A stretch of DNA of 10,486 bases from Syntrophomonadaceae bacterium (GTDB taxonomy: Bacteria > Bacillota_D > Dethiobacteria > DTU022): positions 1 through 10,486 of the forward strand of contig PUNU01000134.1 of assembly GCA_003551865.1 (NCBI GenBank). The letters are read 5' to 3'. Below are positions 7,076 to 10,486 of this stretch, piece after piece; position 1 is the stretch's first letter, and each line of letters opens with the position of its first letter. Made by a program: the position numbers and the translations under genes. The notes under the pieces were generated by a model. The model saw nothing but the letters and a program-made list of their open reading frames with translations. It was not told the origin of the DNA and did no database searches.

Positions 7076-8338
7076 CTAGGCGCTCTCTTCTTTCTTTTTC
7101 CGTTTGTTGTCTTTGGTAACCAGCATCGGGGAATCGGAGTTGGTAACCACTTCTTTGGTAATCACACAGCGTCCGATATCCTCTCTCGAGGGCATCTGGA
7201 ACATCACATCGAGCAAAATTTCTTCCATTATTGCCCGCAGACCCCTGGCACCGGTATTTCTTTTCATCGCTTCTTCAGCAATAGCCTCCAGCGAACTTTC
7301 CTTGAATTCAAGATCCACCCCGTCCAGTTCAAAAATCTTCTCGAACTGCTTAACCAGGGCATTCCGCGGCTCCTTGAGGATACGTACAAATGCTTCGACA
7401 TCCAGGGGATCGAGGGTGGCAATAACCGGGATCCTGCCGACAAATTCAGGAATCAAGCCGTACTTGAGCAGGTCCTGGGGCAGAATTTGCTTTAAAATTG
7501 TCCCCAGGTCTTTACTCTCGCTGGTCAAAACTTCAGCGCCAAAACCGATCCCCTTGTTCCCGACCCGGTTTTGGATGATTTTTTCCAGGCCGTCAAACGC
7601 TCCGCCGCAGATAAACAGGATATCAGTAGTATCGATCTGCATAAACTCCTGGTGGGGATGCTTACGCCCACCCTGGGGTGGAACACTGGCCACTGTTCCC
7701 TCGAGGATTTTCAGCAGGGCCTGCTGAACTCCTTCGCCGGAGACATCCCGGGTTATGGAAGGGTTGTCTGTTTTGCGGGCTATCTTGTCTATTTCGTCGA
7801 TATAAACAATCCCTTTTTCCGCTTTTTCCAGGTCGTAATCAGCAGCCTGGATCAGCTTCAGCAGGATATTTTCCACATCCTCGCCCACGTAGCCCGCCTC
7901 GGTAAGCGATGTGGCATCGGCTATGGCAAAAGGAACGTTTAAAATACGAGCCAGGGTTTGCGCCAGCAGGGTTTTGCCTACACCGGTCGGCCCGATCAGG
8001 ACAATGTTGCTTTTTTGCAGTTCAACATCTTCAATTTTTTGTCCGGCATTGACCCTTTTGTAGTGGTTGTAAACAGCCACGGCCAGGCTGCGCTTGGCAT
8101 CTTCCTGGCCGATCACGTACTGATCGAGAATATCCTTGATATCCTGGGGTTTGGGAAGTTCAACATAGCCAAATTCCGTTTCTTCCCCGATCTCTTCTTC
8201 AATTATTTCGTTGCAAAGTTCGATGCACTCATCACAAATATAGACTCCGGGGCCGGCAACGAGCTTGCGAACCTGCTCCTGGGTTTTTCCACAAAAGGAA
8301 CACTTTAAATGACCTTTTTCTTCGTTAAATTTAAACAT
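7076..8338 (-). CDS. clpX: ATP-dependent Clp protease ATP-binding subunit ClpX
   Basis: The 420-residue product is the AAA+ unfoldase that recognises tagged or specific substrates and threads them into ClpP. The N-terminal zinc-binding domain has four cysteines (C13, C16, C35, C38). The AAA+ core shows Walker A GPTGVGKT (116-123), the pore loop GYVG (149-152), Walker B VYIDEID (178-184) and the sensor-2 region GARGLRAI (363-370). The ClpP-docking loop GIGFG (263-267) contains the IGF tripeptide, so it can pair with the ClpP encoded just upstream. Length is typical. The ATG start has an AGAGGTGA ribosome binding site in the 24-base gap after clpP, implying cotranscription. The basic/acidic tail (KRKKKEESA) is unremarkable. 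A small imperfect stem overlaps the stop but lacks a T-tract. Confidence 0.97.
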   Translation of the reverse strand: MFKFNEEKGHLKCSFCGKTQEQVRKLVAGPGVYICDECIELCNEIIEEEIGEETEFGYVELPKPQDIKDILDQYVIGQEDAKRSLAVAVYNHYKRVNAGQKIEDVELQKSNIVLIGPTGVGKTLLAQTLARILNVPFAIADATSLTEAGYVGEDVENILLKLIQAADYDLEKAEKGIVYIDEIDKIARKTDNPSITRDVSGEGVQQALLKILEGTVASVPPQGGRKHPHQEFMQIDTTDILFICGGAFDGLEKIIQNRVGNKGIGFGAEVLTSESKDLGTILKQILPQDLLKYGLIPEFVGRIPVIATLDPLDVEAFVRILKEPRNALVKQFEKIFELDGVDLEFKESSLEAIAEEAMKRNTGARGLRAIMEEILLDVMFQMPSREDIGRCVITKEVVTNSDSPMLVTKDNKRKKKEESA

Positions 8339-8362
8339 ACGGAGAGATCACCTCTTCTCCAT

Positions 8363-8950
8363 TTAGGTTCTTTGAATCAGGATATCATCAACCAGGCCGT
8401 ACTGCTTGGCATCTTCAGCCGCCATAAAGAAGTCACGGTCCGTATCCCTGGCAATAGTTTCGACCGGCTGGCCGGTATGATCCGCCAGAATGTTGTTTAA
8501 GCTTTCGCGAATTTTCAAGATCTCCCGGGCATGGATATCAATATCCACCGCCTGTCCGTGAGCTCCGCCCGCCGGCTGGTGCAGCATTACCCTGGAATGG
8601 GGAAGCGCATATCGTTTGTTTTTCTCCCCCGCGGCCAGAAGCACCGCACCAAAGCTGGCCGCCATACCGACACAGATCGTCGATATGGCCGGTTTAACAT
8701 AGCACATTGTATCATATATGGCCATGCCGGCATAAACCGAACCGCCGGGTGAGTTAATATACAGGCTGATGTCTTTTTTCGGGTCTTCGGATTCCAGGAA
8801 AAGCATCTGGGCCACTACCAGGTTGGCCACATTGTCATCAATCGCACTGCCCAGGAAAATTATCCGGTCCTTGAGCAGGCGCGAGTATATATCATAAGCT
8901 CTTTCACCGCGGCTGGTCTGCTCTACTACCATCGGTACCAGTACACTCAT
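8363..8950 (-). CDS. clpP: ATP-dependent Clp protease proteolytic subunit ClpP
   Basis: The 195-residue product is the serine peptidase that forms a 14-subunit barrel and degrades proteins delivered by ClpX or other Clp ATPases. The catalytic triad is S99 (GMAASFGA), H124 (MLHQPAGG) and D173 (RDTDRDFF); the spacings of 25 and 49 residues are the same as in E. coli ClpP. The oxyanion-forming SPGGSV stretch is at 67-72. The N-terminus ([22 protein letters not shown]) is the usual short propeptide and axial loop. The ATG start follows a GGGAGGG ribosome binding site. It lies between tig (55-base gap) and clpX (24-base gap). It is intact and full length. Confidence 0.97.
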   Translation of the reverse strand: MSVLVPMVVEQTSRGERAYDIYSRLLKDRIIFLGSAIDDNVANLVVAQMLFLESEDPKKDISLYINSPGGSVYAGMAIYDTMCYVKPAISTICVGMAASFGAVLLAAGEKNKRYALPHSRVMLHQPAGGAHGQAVDIDIHAREILKIRESLNNILADHTGQPVETIARDTDRDFFMAAEDAKQYGLVDDILIQRT

Positions 8951-9005
8951 TTGTCAATAACCCTCCCTGTTTCAAGCTAGTTGTTTCTTCTATATGCTAA
9001 TTATA

Positions 9006-10361
9006 CTACTTTTTAGGTTCTTCTTCACCATTCTGCTGTTTATCTTCCGCTGTTTTTTTCTCCGGCTTTACCTTATTTATCTCAGCCTCATCAACAATTA
9101 GATCGATCACCCTGCGCACCCGCATTTCTTCGCGTATAACCGGCAAACGGCCCTGTTTGTCCAGGATGTCCTTAATCCTCTGCGGGTCATCGTCGTGGCT
9201 TTCCGCTATCTCGGCAATCTTATCTTCTAATTCGCTGTCATCAACCTCAATTCCTTCTTTTTTCGCTATTGCATCGAGGACGAGGTTGGACCTGGTCCGC
9301 TTTTCGGCTTCTTCACGCCTTTCCTCACGCAGCTCTTCCCTGCTCTTGCCGGAAAGCTCAAGAAACTGATCGAGACCCAGACCCTGGTAGCGCAGGTAAT
9401 TCTCCAGATCCTCGATCAAACGGTCCATTTGGCGCTGGACCAGGGTTTCCGGTGGCTCAACAGTCGAAGCCTCGGTAACCTTTTCAATCAGCGACTCTTC
9501 CAATTTGTTTTTTGATTGTTCTTCGGCATTCTTAACCATTTTCTCTCTCAAATCCGCTTTCATTTCTTCCAGGGTTTCAAATTCGCTTACTTCCTTGACA
9601 AAATCGTCGTCGAGTTCGGGAAGCTGTTTTTCCTTGATTTCCTTCACCTTAACTTCAAATACGGCCTCTTTGCCGGCCAGATCTTCGCTGCGGTAATCCT
9701 CCGGGAATTGAATCTTCACTTCCTTTTCTTCGCCCGGCATCGCTCCGATTAACTGCCCTTCAAAACCGGGTATAAATGTATTTGATCCCAGCTCCAGCGA
9801 GTAATTTTCCGCTTCTCCGCCCTCGAAAGGTTCACCGTCAACGTATCCTTTAAAATCTATGGTGACCAGGTCTCCTTCTTGGGCCGGCTCTTCTTCACGG
9901 GGAACCAGGCGGGCATTTTGTTCCCTCAGCATGTAAATGTGGTGATCGACCTGGATCTCGTCCACCTCGGCTTCTTCCTGTTCGGCTTCTAGTCCCCTAT
10001 ATTCACCAAGCTCAACCGGCGGAATTACTTCCACCACGGCATTAAACAACAGCGGTTTGCCCTCTTCAATCTGGACCAGCTCAAAATCGGGCTGGCCGAT
10101 CGGGCTGATATCCGCTTCTTTCAGGGCTTCTTCATAAGCCGGCGGCACCAGGATTTCCAGGGCCTCTTCGTGCAGGATTTCCGGCCCAAACCGAGTTTCT
10201 AAGATCTTCCGCGGCACTTTACCCTTACGAAAACCGGGCAGTGTAACATCTTTAACTACCTTGCGGTAGGCCTTTTCCAGGGCCGAATCTACTTCCGAAG
10301 CCGGAACCTCCACTTCCAGCTTAACTTTGCTGTCTTCTATCTGTTCTTTGCTGTTTAACAT
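9006..10361 (-). CDS. tig: Trigger factor, ribosome-associated chaperone and peptidyl-prolyl isomerase
   Basis: The product (451 residues from the start chosen here) binds ribosomal protein L23 near the exit tunnel and shields nascent chains. The N-terminal ribosome-binding domain carries the signature GFRKGKVP (43-50). An FKBP-type isomerase domain follows (about 162-245; DLVTIDFKGYVDGEPFEGG through the FIPGFEGQLIGAMPGE region). A long helical, highly charged C-terminal chaperone domain (about 250-425) and a Lys/Glu-rich tail complete it. An ATG nine codons upstream (10388) is in frame but has no ribosome binding site. The ATG at 10361 sits 7 bases behind GGAAGGGAG and gives the usual trigger-factor N-terminus, so it is preferred. 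tig heads the tig-clpP-clpX-lon-engB cluster, coupling folding and degradation. Confidence 0.96.
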   Translation of the reverse strand: MLNSKEQIEDSKVKLEVEVPASEVDSALEKAYRKVVKDVTLPGFRKGKVPRKILETRFGPEILHEEALEILVPPAYEEALKEADISPIGQPDFELVQIEEGKPLLFNAVVEVIPPVELGEYRGLEAEQEEAEVDEIQVDHHIYMLREQNARLVPREEEPAQEGDLVTIDFKGYVDGEPFEGGEAENYSLELGSNTFIPGFEGQLIGAMPGEEKEVKIQFPEDYRSEDLAGKEAVFEVKVKEIKEKQLPELDDDFVKEVSEFETLEEMKADLREKMVKNAEEQSKNKLEESLIEKVTEASTVEPPETLVQRQMDRLIEDLENYLRYQGLGLDQFLELSGKSREELREERREEAEKRTRSNLVLDAIAKKEGIEVDDSELEDKIAEIAESHDDDPQRIKDILDKQGRLPVIREEMRVRRVIDLIVDEAEINKVKPEKKTAEDKQQNGEEEPKK

Positions 10362-10368
10362 AGAGATG

Positions 10369-10377
10369 CTCCCTTCC
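10369..10377 (-). promoter_or_regulatory. Ribosome binding site deciding the tig start
   Basis: GGAAGGGAG on the minus strand lies 7 bases before the ATG at 10361. It falls inside the extra nine codons of the longer ORF, so it supports the shorter protein and makes the upstream ATG at 10388 unlikely. Confidence 0.7.
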
Positions 10378-10393
10378 TTACAGCTCATATCAC

Positions 10394-10416
10394 AAAACTG
10401 GTTAAAGTACAGTTTT
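10394..10416. promoter_or_regulatory. Dyad upstream of tig, possible operator or weak hairpin
   Basis: AAAACTG and CAGTTTT form a perfect 7-bp inverted repeat around 9 bases. It is followed close by by a second small dyad, GCTTA-CT-TAAGC (10420-10431). Both lie in the tig leader or promoter region. The first could be an operator or, being AT-rich, a weak hairpin. I could not assign a clear -35/-10 pair for tig here. Confidence 0.25.
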
Positions 10417-10460
10417 TTAGCTTACTTAAGCACCTTCAAGCAATAAATGTCCGGTCATTC

Positions 10461-10486
10461 ATAATAAAAACGCCCTTAAAGCAGGC
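10461..10486 (-). terminator. Possible right arm of a terminator of the gene beyond the window
   Basis: Read leftward, AAGGGCG is followed by GTTTTTATTAT-like sequence (10461-10476), the shape of the descending arm and T-tract of an intrinsic terminator. The other arm would lie past the edge, so this cannot be confirmed. If true, tig is the first gene of its transcription unit. Confidence 0.3.

Noticed and set aside
7060..7090. Imperfect stem around the clpX stop codon as a terminator
   Set aside because: The stem is short (GGCT/AGCC core) with interruptions, and the leftward sequence after it lacks a T-tract.
7104..7942. Long rightward ORFs (207 and 123 codons) antisense to clpX
   Set aside because: They lie fully inside clpX on the opposite strand, with low-complexity serine-rich translation typical of shadow frames. 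ClpX itself is complete with all motifs.
10389..10486. CtsR heptads, CIRCE or a clear sigma-A promoter upstream of tig
   Set aside because: No GGTCAAA-type direct repeats, no CIRCE inverted repeat, and no -35/-10 pair with acceptable spacing were found by reading.

Overview
The window looks like chromosome from a Firmicute of the class Clostridia, probably a Desulfotomaculum/Pelotomaculum-like anaerobe. This is inference from content: an oxygen-sensitive HgdC-type [4Fe-4S] ATPase, the order tig-clpP-clpX-lon-engB, GGAGG-type ribosome binding sites with several GTG/TTG starts, and a GGGGACGGTTC inverted-repeat element of a kind I associate with those genomes. No rRNA, tRNA, CRISPR array, prophage or transposase gene was seen.

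Left part (1-2840). A catabolic-type NAD glutamate dehydrogenase gene runs leftward and off the edge (1-953). Its leader carries a possible 35-codon small ORF (970-1077) that stops just before the gdh ribosome binding site. The roughly 530-base divergent region also holds a rightward intrinsic terminator with no obvious gene in front of it (1212-1246) and a near-consensus promoter (1425-1453). That promoter drives a rightward biotin pair: birA, a biotin ligase without the DNA-binding domain, and bioY, the biotin-binding membrane subunit of an ECF transporter. Together they take up biotin and attach it to carboxylases.

Middle (2862-3939). A leftward gene encodes an activator ATPase of the 2-hydroxyacyl-CoA dehydratase/benzoyl-CoA reductase type, with no dehydratase gene in the window. 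Directly upstream of its ribosome binding site is a non-coding element of about 185 bp made of two nested inverted repeats, probably a MITE/REP-like mobile repeat.

Right part (3940-10361). Five leftward genes form a protein quality-control cluster, transcribed tig -> clpP -> clpX -> lon -> engB. Trigger factor folds nascent chains, ClpXP and Lon degrade damaged or regulatory proteins, and EngB is a ribosome-assembly GTPase. All five have intact key residues. A hairpin lies between clpX and lon. Upstream of tig are short dyads, and at the right edge is what may be half of a terminator from the preceding gene.

Most of the window is conserved housekeeping DNA. The less ordinary parts are the nested-repeat element and its position, the orphan activator, the small ORF in the gdh leader and the orphan terminator.
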